Counted from the first letter of the stretch, positions 9,850 to 18,361 are shown. The stretch is DNA of 64,000 bases from CAIWHR01 sp963836265 (GCA_963836265.1 CAWIIO010000003.1:310001-374000), one strand, 5' to 3'. Program-made: numbers and translations. The notes: a model not told the origin generated them from the letters alone.

Positions 9850-9916
9850 GCCGGCGCGCGGCAATGAGCGCCGCGCGGCCGCCCGAAGGCGCTCAGGGCC
9901 TGGGGAAGGTTAGCCA

Positions 9917-11407
9917 ATGAGCGACGCGTGGCTCCAGGCGTTCGGGCTGGCGTTCCAGCCGACCAACATCGTGGCCATGCTCGGCGCGTCGTTGTTCGGG
10001 CTGTTCGTCGGCGCGGTGCCCGGACTGACCGCGACGATGGCCACCGCGCTGCTGGTTCCCGTGACGTTCTTCATGTCGCCGATCTCGGCGATCGCCGCGA
10101 TGGTCAGCGCCACCGCCATGGCGATCTTCGCGGGTGACATTCCCGGATGCCTCATGCGGATGCCCGGGACACCGGCCTCGGCCGCGTACACCGACGAGGC
10201 CTACGCGATGACGAAGAAGGGGCAGTCGGAGCTCGCGCTCGGCGCCGGTCTCGTGTTTTCGGCGATGGGGGGGCTCTTCGGCACCGCAGTGCTGATCGTC
10301 GCGGCGCCCACGCTCGCCGAATTCGCCCTCAGGTTCAGCTCGTTCGAGTACTTCTGGCTGGTGCTGCTCGGACTCACCTGCGCGGTGTTCATCTCGTCGG
10401 ACCGGCCGCTCAAGGGCTTCGTGTCGCTGATGCTGGGCCTGCTCGTCGCCTCGATCGGGCTCAACAATCCCGCCGCGATTCCGCGCTTCACTTTCGGCAA
10501 CACTGAGCTACTGGGCGGCGTCGGCCTCATACCGATGATGATCGGCATGTTCGCGATCTCCGAAATCATCCGCTTCGCGGTCGACATGAATCCGGACTTG
10601 CACGTCGCCGGCAAGTCGATCGGCAACGTGTTCAAGGGCATCTGGGGCCTGATGAAGAAATACCGGCTGCAGCAGTTGCGCGGCAGCGCCCTCGGCACAC
10701 TGGTCGGCGCGCTGCCCGGCGCAGGCGGCGACATCGCGGCGTGGATGGCCTACGGCATCAGCAAGAAGACTTCAAAGGAGCGCGAGAAATTCGGCACCGG
10801 GCACGTCGAGGGCATCGTCGAGGCGAGCTCCGCCAACAACGCCTCGCTCGCCGGTGCGTGGATTCCCGCGCTGGTGTTCGGCATTCCGGGCGACTCGATC
10901 ACGGCGATCGTCATCGGCGTGCTCTACATGAAGAACATGAACCCGGGGCCGACGCTGTTCATCAACAATCCGCAGAACATCTACGCGGTGTACCTGCTGT
11001 TCCTCATCGCGAACGTCATGATGGTCCCGCTGGGCTTCCTGTGCATCAAGGCCGCCAAGAACATCCTGCACGTGCCGCGCGGCATCCTGATGCCGGTGAT
11101 CATGCTGTTTTGCATCGTCGGCTCGTTCGCGATCAACAACACGACCTTCGACGTCACGGTGATGCTGATCGCAGGGGTCGCCGCATTCATCCTCGAAAAC
11201 AACGAGTTTCCGATCGCCCCCGCGATCCTCGGGGTCGTTCTCGGCGGCATGCTCGAGCAGAATTTCGTCACGTCGATGATCAAGTCCGAGGGGGACCTGC
11301 TCGCGTTCTTCGAGCGGCCCGTCGCCGCCACGCTGGGTGGCCTTACGCTGCTGGTGTGGTTCCTGCCGCTCTTGCTGCGCCGCGTGCGCCCCAGCGCCGC
11401 CGCCTGA
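9917..11407 (+). CDS. tctA: Tripartite tricarboxylate transporter large permease (TctA family)
   Basis: 496-residue membrane transporter that moves the carboxylate with a cation gradient. Family signatures are clear: GLFVGAVPGLTATMATALL (~28-46), GDIPGCLMRMPGTPASAAY (~74-92) and the second glycine-rich repeat GALPGAGGDIAAWMAYG (~257-273). EASSANNASLAGAWIPALVFGIPGD follows near 296-320. About twelve membrane helices are expected. The start codon follows 'ggaaggttagcca', a modest ribosome site. A GC stem with a short T-rich tail follows the stop. Confidence 0.95.
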   Translation: MSDAWLQAFGLAFQPTNIVAMLGASLFGLFVGAVPGLTATMATALLVPVTFFMSPISAIAAMVSATAMAIFAGDIPGCLMRMPGTPASAAYTDEAYAMTKKGQSELALGAGLVFSAMGGLFGTAVLIVAAPTLAEFALRFSSFEYFWLVLLGLTCAVFISSDRPLKGFVSLMLGLLVASIGLNNPAAIPRFTFGNTELLGGVGLIPMMIGMFAISEIIRFAVDMNPDLHVAGKSIGNVFKGIWGLMKKYRLQQLRGSALGTLVGALPGAGGDIAAWMAYGISKKTSKEREKFGTGHVEGIVEASSANNASLAGAWIPALVFGIPGDSITAIVIGVLYMKNMNPGPTLFINNPQNIYAVYLLFLIANVMMVPLGFLCIKAAKNILHVPRGILMPVIMLFCIVGSFAINNTTFDVTVMLIAGVAAFILENNEFPIAPAILGVVLGGMLEQNFVTSMIKSEGDLLAFFERPVAATLGGLTLLVWFLPLLLRRVRPSAAA

Positions 11408-11419
11408 ATCTGCGCACGA

Positions 11420-11450
11420 GCGGGCAATGCCGCCCGCCTGCTTCCATTTT
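11420..11450 (+). terminator. Weak intrinsic terminator after tctA
   Basis: GCGGGC (11420-11425) pairs with GCCCGC (11432-11437) around a 6-nt loop and is followed by a loose T-rich tail ending in TTTT at 11447-11450. The tail is interrupted, so termination may be partial. It lies between tctA and the putative tpiA promoter, where a transcription break is expected. Confidence 0.35.
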
Positions 11451-11461
11451 CCGCACTGCGG

Positions 11462-11467
11462 TATAAT
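11462..11467 (+). promoter_or_regulatory. Putative -10 box of the tpiA-secG promoter
   Basis: A perfect TATAAT stands out in GC-rich sequence, 75 bp upstream of the tpiA start and followed by a T-run. No good TTGACA is found at the expected spacing (11439-11444 reads TGCTTC), so if used it may need an activator or rely on the strong -10. Confidence 0.5.
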
Positions 11468-11542
11468 TTCCCGATTTTTTGAGGCACCGCCGGAATCGGA
11501 GCTGGTGTGGGCCGCGTTCCGCCCGGATTCGCTGGACAAGTG

Positions 11543-12277
11543 ATGCGCGGCAAACTCGTCATCGGCAATTGGAAGATGAACGGCGGCCTCGCCGCCAACG
11601 CCGCGCTGCTGGGCGCGCTCACGGCCGAGTGGACGCGGACGCCGGGCCGGGAGCTTGCGGTTTGCGTGCCCTATCCATACCTGGTGCAGGCGCAGGCGGC
11701 CCTGTCGTCCTCTCCGATCGCATGGGGCGCCCAGGATGTGAGCGAACACGCCGCAGGTGCGTACACCGGTGAAGTGTCGGCGGCGATGCTGGTCGAGTTC
11801 GGCTGCCGCTATGCGATCGTCGGCCACTCGGAGCGCCGGCAGCACTACGGCGACACCGACGCGGTCGTCGCCGCGAAGGCCGGAGCGGCGCTCGCCGCCA
11901 AGGTGACCCCGATTGCCTGCGTGGGCGAGACGCTTGCCGAGCGCGAGGAGGGGATGACCGAAACGGTGGTCTTGCGGCAGCTCGACGCGGTCCTGGCGCG
12001 GGTGGGGGACGAAGCGCGGGAGATCGTCGTCGCCTACGAGCCGGTGTGGGCCATCGGTACGGGACGAACGGCGTCGCCCGAGCAGGCGCAGGCAGTGCAC
12101 GCGACGCTGCGGGCACGGTTAACGAAGGCCGGGGCAGCGGAGGTGTCGCTGTTGTACGGAGGCAGCGTGAAGGCAGACAACGCTTCGGCGCTGTTCGCAA
12201 TGGCGGATATCGACGGCGGGCTCATCGGCGGCGCGTCGCTCAAGGCCGCGGAATTTCTGGCGATTGCGCGTGCCTAA
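11543..12277 (+). CDS. tpiA: Triosephosphate isomerase
   Basis: Glycolytic/gluconeogenic enzyme interconverting glyceraldehyde-3-phosphate and dihydroxyacetone phosphate in the cytoplasm. The 244-residue length is typical. The active-site Lys lies in GNWKMNG (~8-14), the catalytic His in VGHSERR (~93-99), the catalytic Glu in AYEPVWAIGTG (~164-174) and the phosphate-binding loop in LYGGSVK (~204-210). The ATG at 11543 is chosen because it places MRGKLVIGNWKMN at the normal N-terminus. The order tpiA-secG-tRNA-Leu-nuo is a conserved betaproteobacterial arrangement. Confidence 0.97.
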   Translation: MRGKLVIGNWKMNGGLAANAALLGALTAEWTRTPGRELAVCVPYPYLVQAQAALSSSPIAWGAQDVSEHAAGAYTGEVSAAMLVEFGCRYAIVGHSERRQHYGDTDAVVAAKAGAALAAKVTPIACVGETLAEREEGMTETVVLRQLDAVLARVGDEAREIVVAYEPVWAIGTGRTASPEQAQAVHATLRARLTKAGAAEVSLLYGGSVKADNASALFAMADIDGGLIGGASLKAAEFLAIARA

Positions 12278-12336
12278 GCGGAGCGCGGACGTCTCATGTG
12301 CCGGTTCGACCTGAACGACGCCGGCGGGAGTAACGG

Positions 12337-12720
12337 ATGAGTATGGTAGAAACATTGCTTCTAGTGGCGCACTTGCTGGTCGCGGTCGGAATTTGCGGCT
12401 TCGTCCTGCTGCAGCACGGCAAGGGCGCCGACATGGGCGCCGCGTTCGGCAGCGGGGCGTCCGGGAGCGTCTTCGGCGCCGCCGGGTCGGCGAATTTCCT
12501 GTCGCGCACGACGGCTGTGCTCGCGGCGGTGTTCTTCGCGACGAGTCTCGGGCTCACCTGGTTCGCGACGACCCGCGGCGCGCCGCAAGGCGTGATGCAG
12601 CAGGGGATCGTCGAAAAGATGGCGCCGAAGGCATCGGAGGTGCCGACAGCGCCTGCCACGCCGCCGAGCGCGCCGGCCGAGGCGCCGGCCGGATCGAAGT
12701 CGGGTGAGGTGCCCAAGTGA
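12337..12720 (+). CDS. secG: Preprotein translocase subunit SecG
   Basis: Small inner-membrane component of the SecYEG export channel, 127 residues. Two membrane helices (~4-23 and ~56-75) flank the diagnostic cytoplasmic loop VLLQHGKGADMGAAFGSGAS (~23-42) and GSVFGAAGSANFLSRTTA. The C-terminal tail is rich in Pro and Ala (PTAPATPPSAPAEAPAG), as in other betaproteobacterial SecG. An ATG at 12343 is an alternative start. It follows tpiA by 59 bp. Confidence 0.95.
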   Translation: MSMVETLLLVAHLLVAVGICGFVLLQHGKGADMGAAFGSGASGSVFGAAGSANFLSRTTAVLAAVFFATSLGLTWFATTRGAPQGVMQQGIVEKMAPKASEVPTAPATPPSAPAEAPAGSKSGEVPK

Positions 12721-12739
12721 TGCTATCAGCTCTCAGCGG

Positions 12740-12805
12740 TCAGCTTTCGGCAACACCGCCGCCATTGGGCTGGGTCGTTGCTGATTGCTGAGGGTCGAAA
12801 GCTGA
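12740..12805. repeat. Inverted repeat between secG and tRNA-Leu
   Basis: TCAGCTTTCG (12740-12749) is repeated as its exact complement CGAAAGCTGA (12796-12805). Inside and beside it are further CTCAGC/GCTGA-type half sites. It could fold as a long-range hairpin that ends secG transcription or marks tRNA processing, or be a copy of a dispersed intergenic repeat. No T-run follows, so a classical terminator is not supported. Confidence 0.45.
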
Positions 12806-12816
12806 TGGCCGAAGAA

Positions 12817-12901
12817 GCCGACGTGGTGAAATTGGTAGACACGCTGTCTTGAGGGGGCAGTGGCGCAAGCCGTGGGAGTTCGAGTCTCCCCGTCGGCACC
12901 A
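12817..12901 (+). tRNA. tRNA-Leu (anticodon GAG)
   Basis: Cloverleaf with a 7-bp acceptor stem (GCCGACG at 12817-12823 pairing with CGTCGGC at 12891-12897), discriminator A and encoded CCA (12899-12901). The anticodon stem CTGTC/GGCAG closes the loop TTGAGGG with anticodon GAG at 12851-12853, reading CUC and CUU. It has the long variable arm of type II leucine tRNAs and a T-loop GTTCGAGTC. It sits between secG and nuoA, the usual betaproteobacterial position. Confidence 0.96.
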
Positions 12902-13098
12902 CAGGTTGGAGATAGGCGGCGGGCCGGTCGCAACGTGACGCGGCCGCGCGCAGAAGGATCCGTACGGCGAGTGCCGGCCCGCGTGAATGCGATGCGCGAG
13001 TCGCCTTGCCTTGGACCGCGGCCCGCGGGGCTCGCGGCCGTTGGGTAACGAGGACGCGTTCGCGCGCACGGACAGCCCAAGCGCGCGGATCGACGAAC

Positions 13099-13455
13099 AT
13101 GCTGGAACTGTACCTGCCAATCCTGCTTTTCATCCTGGTCGGACTGACCGTCGGTGTCGTTCTCCTCACCGTCGGCGCGGTCCTGTCCCCGAACCATCCC
13201 GATCCCGAAAAGCTGTCGCCGTACGAATGCGGCTTCGAGGCTTTCGAAGACGCACGGATGAAGTTCGACGTCCGGTACTACCTCATCGCGATCCTCTTCA
13301 TCCTGTTCGACCTCGAGATCGCATTCCTCTTTCCGTGGGCCGTCGACCTGCAGGAGATCGGCCTCTTCGGCTTCGTTGCGATGATGGTGTTTCTCGCGGT
13401 GCTCGTCGTCGGCTTCGTCTACGAATGGAAAAAGGGGGCATTGGAATGGGAATGA
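13099..13455 (+). CDS. nuoA: NADH-quinone oxidoreductase subunit A
   Basis: Membrane subunit of respiratory complex I, 118 residues with three helices. The conserved loop SPYECGFEAFEDARMKFDVR (~38-57) and the following helix YYLIAILFILFDLEIAFLFPW (~58-78) identify it; the Glu in the second helix (DLE) belongs to the proton-channel region. The ATG at 13099 gives the normal N-terminus (MLELYLPILLF). First of fourteen nuo genes in canonical order. The 197 bp between tRNA-Leu and nuoA contain no gene; the operon promoter should be there or further upstream. Confidence 0.97.
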   Translation: MLELYLPILLFILVGLTVGVVLLTVGAVLSPNHPDPEKLSPYECGFEAFEDARMKFDVRYYLIAILFILFDLEIAFLFPWAVDLQEIGLFGFVAMMVFLAVLVVGFVYEWKKGALEWE

Positions 13456-13488
13456 GCCTTCGCCTCGGGCCCGCAGGAGGGGCCGCTC

Positions 13489-13965
13489 ATGGCCATTGAA
13501 GGGATCCTGGAAAAGGGCTTCGTCACCACGACGGCCGATGCGCTGATCAACTGGGCGCGAAATGGCTCGATGTGGCCGATGACTTTCGGTCTCGCCTGCT
13601 GTGCGATCGAGATGATGCACGCCGGCGCGGCGCGCTACGACCTCGACCGCTTCGGCGTCGTGTTCCGGCCGAGCCCACGCCAGTCCGACGTGATGATCGT
13701 CGCGGGCACGCTGTGCAACAAGATGGCGCCGGCGCTGCGCAAGGTCTACGACCAGATGCCCGAGCCGCGGTGGGTGATCTCGATGGGCTCGTGCGCGAAC
13801 GGTGGCGGCTATTACCACTATTCATACTCGGTCGTGCGCGGCTGCGACCGCATCGTCCCGGTCGACATCTACGTCCCCGGGTGTCCGCCGACTGCCGAGG
13901 CGTTGCTTTACGGCGTGCTGCAGCTTCAGAACAAGATCTGGCGCACCAATACGATCGCACGCTGA
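13489..13965 (+). CDS. nuoB: NADH-quinone oxidoreductase subunit B
   Basis: Peripheral-arm subunit (158 residues) holding the last iron-sulfur cluster, N2, which passes electrons to quinone. Ligand cysteines are seen as the adjacent pair in GLACCAIEMMHAG (~35-47), in GSCANGGGYYHYSYSVVRGC (~101-120) and in YVPGCPPTAEAL (~129-140). Its stop overlaps the nuoC start (TGATG). Confidence 0.98.
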   Translation: MAIEGILEKGFVTTTADALINWARNGSMWPMTFGLACCAIEMMHAGAARYDLDRFGVVFRPSPRQSDVMIVAGTLCNKMAPALRKVYDQMPEPRWVISMGSCANGGGYYHYSYSVVRGCDRIVPVDIYVPGCPPTAEALLYGVLQLQNKIWRTNTIAR

Positions 13966-14564
13966 TGGCGACTCGTGCCGAAAAACTCGCCGCGGCGCTG
14001 CCGGACCTCCTCGGCGACAGGCTCGCGAGCGTCACCATGGCGCTGGGCGAGGTCACGGCCGTCGTGGCTGCCGATCGCCTCGACGCCGCAATGCGACTGC
14101 TCCGCGACCGCCCGGAGCTCAAGTTCGAGATGCTGATCGACCTTTGCGGCGTCGATTATTCGACGTACGGCGACTCGATCAACGAAGGGCCGCGTTACGC
14201 GGTGGTTTATCATCTGCTGTCGCTCGCCAACAACTGGCGGTTGCGCGTTCGCGTCTTCGTTCCGGATGACGCGTTTCCGGTCGTCGCGAGCGTCATCGAT
14301 ATCTGGCCGGCGGCGAATTGGTTCGAGCGCGAGGCCTTCGACCTGTTCGGGATCGTGTTCGCCGGGCACCCGGACCTGCGCCGGCTGCTCACCGATTACG
14401 GGTTCGTGGGGCACCCGTTCCGCAAGGATTTCCCGATCTCCGGTCACGTCGAGGTGCGCTACGACCCCGAGCAGGGACGCGTAATCTACCAGCCGGTATC
14501 GATCGAGCCCCGCGAGATCACGCCGCGCGTCGTGCGCGAAGACACCTACGCCGCCGGCCGATAG
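13965..14564 (+). CDS. nuoC: NADH-quinone oxidoreductase subunit C
   Basis: Peripheral-arm structural subunit (30-kDa type), 199 residues, separate from NuoD as in betaproteobacteria. Conserved segments are the central 'FEMLIDLCGVDY' (~53-64) and YHLLSLANNWRLRVRVFVPD (~80-99). The C-terminal WFEREAFDLFGIVFAGHPDL and RRLLTDYGFVGHPFRKDFP are the family signature. The start overlaps nuoB by one base, and nuoD follows after 4 bp. Confidence 0.97.
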   Translation: MATRAEKLAAALPDLLGDRLASVTMALGEVTAVVAADRLDAAMRLLRDRPELKFEMLIDLCGVDYSTYGDSINEGPRYAVVYHLLSLANNWRLRVRVFVPDDAFPVVASVIDIWPAANWFEREAFDLFGIVFAGHPDLRRLLTDYGFVGHPFRKDFPISGHVEVRYDPEQGRVIYQPVSIEPREITPRVVREDTYAAGR

Positions 14565-14568
14565 CGCC

Positions 14569-15822
14569 ATGGCCGAAATCCGCAACTACACGATGAACTT
14601 CGGGCCTCAGCACCCGGCGGCGCACGGGGTGCTGCGGCTCGTGCTCGAGCTCGACGGCGAAGTGGTCCAGCGCGCGGATCCGCACATCGGCCTCCTGCAT
14701 CGCGCGACCGAAAAGCTCGCCGAAACCCGGACCTGGATCCAGTCGCTGCCGTACATGGACCGGCTCGACTACGTCTCGATGATGTGCATGGAGCACGCCT
14801 ATTGCCTGGCGATCGAGCGGTTGCTCGGGATCGAGGTCCCGATGCGCGCGCAATACATCCGCGTGCTGTTCGACGAGATCACGCGCATTCTCAACCACCT
14901 GCTCTGGCTCGGCGCGCACGCGCTCGACGTCGGCGCAATGACGCCCTTTCTCTACACCTTTCGCGAGCGCGAGGACCTGTTCGACATCTACGAGGCGGTT
15001 TCCGGCGCGCGCATGCACGCCGCGTACTACCGGCCCGGCGGCGTCTACCGCGACCTTCCGGAGAGGATGCCCAAGTATACGGTGACGCACGGACGCAATG
15101 CGCGGGAAATCGCAAGACTCAACGAGAACCGGGAAGGATCGGTGCTCGATTTCATCGAGGATTTCGCGAACCGCTTTCCGGGGAACGTCGACGATTACGA
15201 GGCGCTGCTGACCGAAAACCGGATCTGGAAGCAGCGCACCGTCAACATCGGCGCTGTTTCGGCCGAGCGCGCGGTCGCGCTGGGATTCACCGGCCCGATG
15301 CTGCGCGGCTCGGGCGTACCCTGGGATGTGCGCAAGAAGCAGCCCTACGCGGTCTACGATCGGATGGATTTCGACATCCCGGTCGGCGTCAACGGCGATT
15401 GCTACGACCGCTACCTCGTGCGCATCGAGGAGATGCGCCAGGCGAACCGGATCGTCAAGCAATGCATCGATTGGCTGCGCAGGAACCCGGGACCGGTGAT
15501 CACTGCGAACCACAAGGTCGCGCCGCCATCGCGGGAAGAGATGAAAACGAACATGGAAGAGCTGATTCATCATTTCAAGCTCTTCACCGAGGGCATGCAC
15601 GTGCCGCCGGGCGAGGTCTACGCCGCGATCGAAGCGCCGAAAGGCGAGTTCGGCGTCTACGCGATTTCCGATGGCGCGAACAAGCCTTACCGGATCAAGT
15701 TCCGCCCGCCCGATTTCGCGCATCTCGCCGCGCTGGACGAGATGTCGCGGGGCCACATGATCGCGGACATCGTCGCGATCATCGCCACGCAGGACATCGT
15801 GTTCGGATCGATCGACCGATGA
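14569..15822 (+). CDS. nuoD: NADH-quinone oxidoreductase subunit D
   Basis: Peripheral-arm subunit (49-kDa type, 417 residues) forming the quinone-binding pocket with NuoB. It begins MAEIRNYTMNFGPQHPAAHG, the conserved N-terminal loop with the quinone-site His. Further signatures are ADPHIGLLHRATEKLAE, 'LPYMDRLDYVSMMCMEHAY' and the C-terminal RPPDFAHLAALDEMSRGHMI. The family's usual end (DIVFGSIDR) is present. The stop overlaps the next start (ATGA). Confidence 0.98.
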   Translation: MAEIRNYTMNFGPQHPAAHGVLRLVLELDGEVVQRADPHIGLLHRATEKLAETRTWIQSLPYMDRLDYVSMMCMEHAYCLAIERLLGIEVPMRAQYIRVLFDEITRILNHLLWLGAHALDVGAMTPFLYTFREREDLFDIYEAVSGARMHAAYYRPGGVYRDLPERMPKYTVTHGRNAREIARLNENREGSVLDFIEDFANRFPGNVDDYEALLTENRIWKQRTVNIGAVSAERAVALGFTGPMLRGSGVPWDVRKKQPYAVYDRMDFDIPVGVNGDCYDRYLVRIEEMRQANRIVKQCIDWLRRNPGPVITANHKVAPPSREEMKTNMEELIHHFKLFTEGMHVPPGEVYAAIEAPKGEFGVYAISDGANKPYRIKFRPPDFAHLAALDEMSRGHMIADIVAIIATQDIVFGSIDR

Positions 15823-16316
15823 CGTGCCTCGGCGCTCGGATGCTAGTCGCTTGCGCGCTTGTCATGCTCGCGCCGGTGGCGTTCGCGCAGCCGGCAGCGG
15901 CGCCGCCGCGGCCCCCGCCGTCGACGCAAGCGCCACCGACGGAGCCGCCGGCCCAGCAGCCGACAAAGGGCGACGACAAGGAAGCGATCGAAGCGGGAAA
16001 GAAATGGCTGGCGCTGATCGACGCGGGCAATGCCGGTGCGGCGTGGGACTCGGCCTCGAAGCAGCTCCAATCGGTGGTGAAGCGCGACCAGTTCGTCGCG
16101 GAAATGCGCGACGTGCGCAATCCGCTCGGCAAGCTCACCGCGCGCACGGCAGTCAGATTCGCACGCGCGCACGATCTGCCCGGCGCGCCCACTGGCGACT
16201 ACGCGATCATCGAATTCGATTCGAAGTTCGCCGCGGGCGGGCACCTGGCCGAACAGCTCATCTGGACGATCGGGCCCGGCGACATCTGGCGCGTCGCCGG
16301 TTACTACTACCGGTGA
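15819..16316 (+). CDS. Exported DUF4019 protein inserted in the nuo operon
   Basis: 165-residue protein with a signal peptide (hydrophobic LVACALVMLAPVAFAQ, ~8-23), then a Pro/Ala/Gln-rich linker (~24-48) and a DUF4019 domain. The domain begins GKKWLALIDAGNAGAAWDSA and ends with ...DIWRVAGYYYR, a family hallmark. Its role is unknown; the domain is usually found in secreted or lipoprotein contexts. It starts inside the nuoD stop (ATGA) and ends 3 bp before nuoE, so it is co-translated with complex I subunits even though it should be periplasmic. Canonical nuo operons go directly from nuoD to nuoE, which makes this insertion notable. Confidence 0.75.
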   Translation: MTCLGARMLVACALVMLAPVAFAQPAAAPPRPPPSTQAPPTEPPAQQPTKGDDKEAIEAGKKWLALIDAGNAGAAWDSASKQLQSVVKRDQFVAEMRDVRNPLGKLTARTAVRFARAHDLPGAPTGDYAIIEFDSKFAAGGHLAEQLIWTIGPGDIWRVAGYYYR

Positions 16317-16318
16317 CG

Positions 16319-16840
16319 ATGGACGACATGCTTTCCACCGAAGCCCTGAAGAAGATCGATCGCGAGATCGCGAAATACCCCCCGGGCCGCAGGCAGTCGG
16401 CGGTGATGGCGGCGCTCGCGATCGCGCAGGACGAGAAGGGCTGGCTCGCGACCGAGACGATGGATTTCGTCGCTGCCTACCTCGGGATGCCGCCGGTCGC
16501 CGTGTACGAGGTCGCGTCGTTCTACGCGATGTACAACGTCAGGCCCGTCGGCAAGTACAAGCTCACGATCTGCACGAACCTCCCGTGCGCCCTGCAGGAC
16601 GCGGTCGAGGCGGCCGAGTACCTGAAGAAGAAGCTCGGGATCGGCTTCGGCGAAACCACAGCCGACGGGCTCGTCACGCTGCAGGAAGGCGAATGTTTCG
16701 GCGCCTGTGGCGACGCGCCGGTGCTTCTCGTCAACAACAAGCGGATGTGCAGCTTCATGCGTCCCGACAAGCTCGAGGCGTTGCTCGCGGAGCTCGAGAC
16801 CGAGGCTCCGCGCGGCGCGACAAAAGGCGACTCGCGATGA
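16319..16840 (+). CDS. nuoE: NADH-quinone oxidoreductase subunit E
   Basis: Peripheral-arm subunit (24-kDa type, 173 residues) with a thioredoxin-like fold and one [2Fe-2S] cluster. The four ligands are visible as CTNLPC (~88-93) and CFGAC (~129-133). N-terminal helical segments (YPPGRRQSAVMAALAIAQDE) fit the family. ATGs at 16319 and 16328 are both possible starts. 84 bp of non-coding sequence separate it from nuoF. Confidence 0.97.
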   Translation: MDDMLSTEALKKIDREIAKYPPGRRQSAVMAALAIAQDEKGWLATETMDFVAAYLGMPPVAVYEVASFYAMYNVRPVGKYKLTICTNLPCALQDAVEAAEYLKKKLGIGFGETTADGLVTLQEGECFGACGDAPVLLVNNKRMCSFMRPDKLEALLAELETEAPRGATKGDSR

Positions 16841-16924
16841 GCGTCGCCGGGCCGCCCCAAGGCGCGGTTCGTCCCCTCTTGGGAGCAGCACAGCGGCGGC
16901 CGCCGCAAGCGTGAAGCCACAGCC

Positions 16925-18229
16925 ATGAGCGCGCCGAACAGCATTCTCGATTACGGTCCTGACGCCGTCATCATGACCGGCCTGACCGGGACCAACTGGC
17001 GGCTGAAGGAATACGTCGCGCGTGGCGGGTACGAGGCGCTGAAGAAGATCGTTGCCGAGAAGATTGCACCGTCGCAGGTAATCGCCGAGGTCAAGAAGTC
17101 ATCGCTGCGGGGCCGTGGCGGCGCCGGCTTTCCGACCGGGCTCAAGTGGAGCTTCATGCCGCAGCCTTTCGCCGGCGACAAGTACCTCGTCTGCAATTCG
17201 GACGAAGGCGAGCCCGGCACCTTCAAGGACCGCGACATCCTGCGCTACAACCCGCATGCGCTGTTCGAGGGGATGGCGATCGCCGCGTACGCGATGGGCT
17301 GCACGCGCGGCTACAACTACGTCCACGGCGAGATCTGGGATATCTACGAGCGCTGCGAGGAGGCGCTGGCCGAAGCCTACGAAGAGGGCTTCTTCGGCAA
17401 CGACATCCTGGGCTCGGGCTGGAACTTCCACCTCTTCAACCATCACGGCTACGGCGCGTACATCTGCGGCGAAGAGACGGCGCTCTTGGAGTCGCTCGAA
17501 GGCAAGCGGGGACAGCCGCGCTTCAAGCCGCCGTTCCCGGCGAGCTACGGCCTCTACGGCAAGCCCACAACGATCAACAACACCGAGACGTTCGCCGCGG
17601 TTCCGTGGATCATTCGCCACGGCGGCGAAGCATTCCTCGCGCTCGGCCGGCCGAACAACGGCGGGACGAAGATCTTCTCGGTGTCGGGCGACGTCGCGCG
17701 TCCGGGCAACTTCGAAGTGAAGCTCGGCACGCCGTTCCCGACGCTGCTCGAGATGGCGGGCGGGATGCGCGACGGCCGCAAGCTCAAGGCCTGCATTCCG
17801 GGCGGCTCGTCGGCGCCGGTGCTTCCGAGCGACATCATGATGGCGACCGACATGGATTTCGACTCGCTCGCCAAGGCCGGCTCGATGCTGGGCTCGGGCG
17901 CCGTCATCGTACTGGATGATACGCGGTGCATGGTGAAGTCGCTGTTGCGGCTGTCCTACTTCTATTTCGAGGAATCCTGCGGCCAGTGCACGCCGTGCCG
18001 GGAAGGCACCGGCTGGCTGTGGCGCGTGGTCAACCGGATCGAAAACGGGCAGGGCAGGAACGAGGACCTCGATCTGCTCAATTCCGTTGCCGACAACATT
18101 GCGGGGCGGACCATTTGCGCGCTCGGTGACGCGGCAGCGCTCCCGGTCAAGAGCTTCGTCAGGCATTTCCGCGACGAATTCCAGTACCACATCGATCACA
18201 AGCGGTGCCTGGTGCCGACTTACGTTTGA
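16925..18229 (+). CDS. nuoF: NADH-quinone oxidoreductase subunit F
   Basis: Subunit that binds NADH, FMN and a [4Fe-4S] cluster (434 residues). The NADH-binding loop GRGGAGFPTGLKWSF (~61-75), the FMN site around YLVCNSDEGEPGTFKDR (~84-100) and 'GAYICGEETALLESLEGKRG' (~179-198) are present. The cluster ligands appear in ESCGQCTPCREG (~350-361) with a fourth Cys in TICALGDAAALP. This is the entry point of electrons from NADH. Confidence 0.98.
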   Translation: MSAPNSILDYGPDAVIMTGLTGTNWRLKEYVARGGYEALKKIVAEKIAPSQVIAEVKKSSLRGRGGAGFPTGLKWSFMPQPFAGDKYLVCNSDEGEPGTFKDRDILRYNPHALFEGMAIAAYAMGCTRGYNYVHGEIWDIYERCEEALAEAYEEGFFGNDILGSGWNFHLFNHHGYGAYICGEETALLESLEGKRGQPRFKPPFPASYGLYGKPTTINNTETFAAVPWIIRHGGEAFLALGRPNNGGTKIFSVSGDVARPGNFEVKLGTPFPTLLEMAGGMRDGRKLKACIPGGSSAPVLPSDIMMATDMDFDSLAKAGSMLGSGAVIVLDDTRCMVKSLLRLSYFYFEESCGQCTPCREGTGWLWRVVNRIENGQGRNEDLDLLNSVADNIAGRTICALGDAAALPVKSFVRHFRDEFQYHIDHKRCLVPTYV

Positions 18230-18246
18230 GACGCAGGACCATGAGT

Positions 18247-18273
18247 CACGAAGAACACGAAGGGCACGAGGAA
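18247..18273 (+). repeat. Three 9-bp tandem repeats between nuoF and nuoG
   Basis: CACGAAGAA, CACGAAGGG and CACGAGGAA follow each other directly in the 132-bp nuoF-nuoG spacer. The spacer has no gene. Similar CACGAAG-rich spacers are common between genes in environmental proteobacteria; no function is known to me. Confidence 0.5.
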
Positions 18274-18361
18274 AAGCGCCGTCCCCCCGAATGGTCCGGC
18301 GTCATGGATTGTTGGTCTTCTTCGTCGTCGCTGTGACCTTCGCGGCTGAAGAACTTCAGAA

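Noticed and set aside
10772..12100. A 442-residue minus-strand frame opposite tctA and tpiA
   Set aside because: Crosses two clear plus-strand genes and has no motif.
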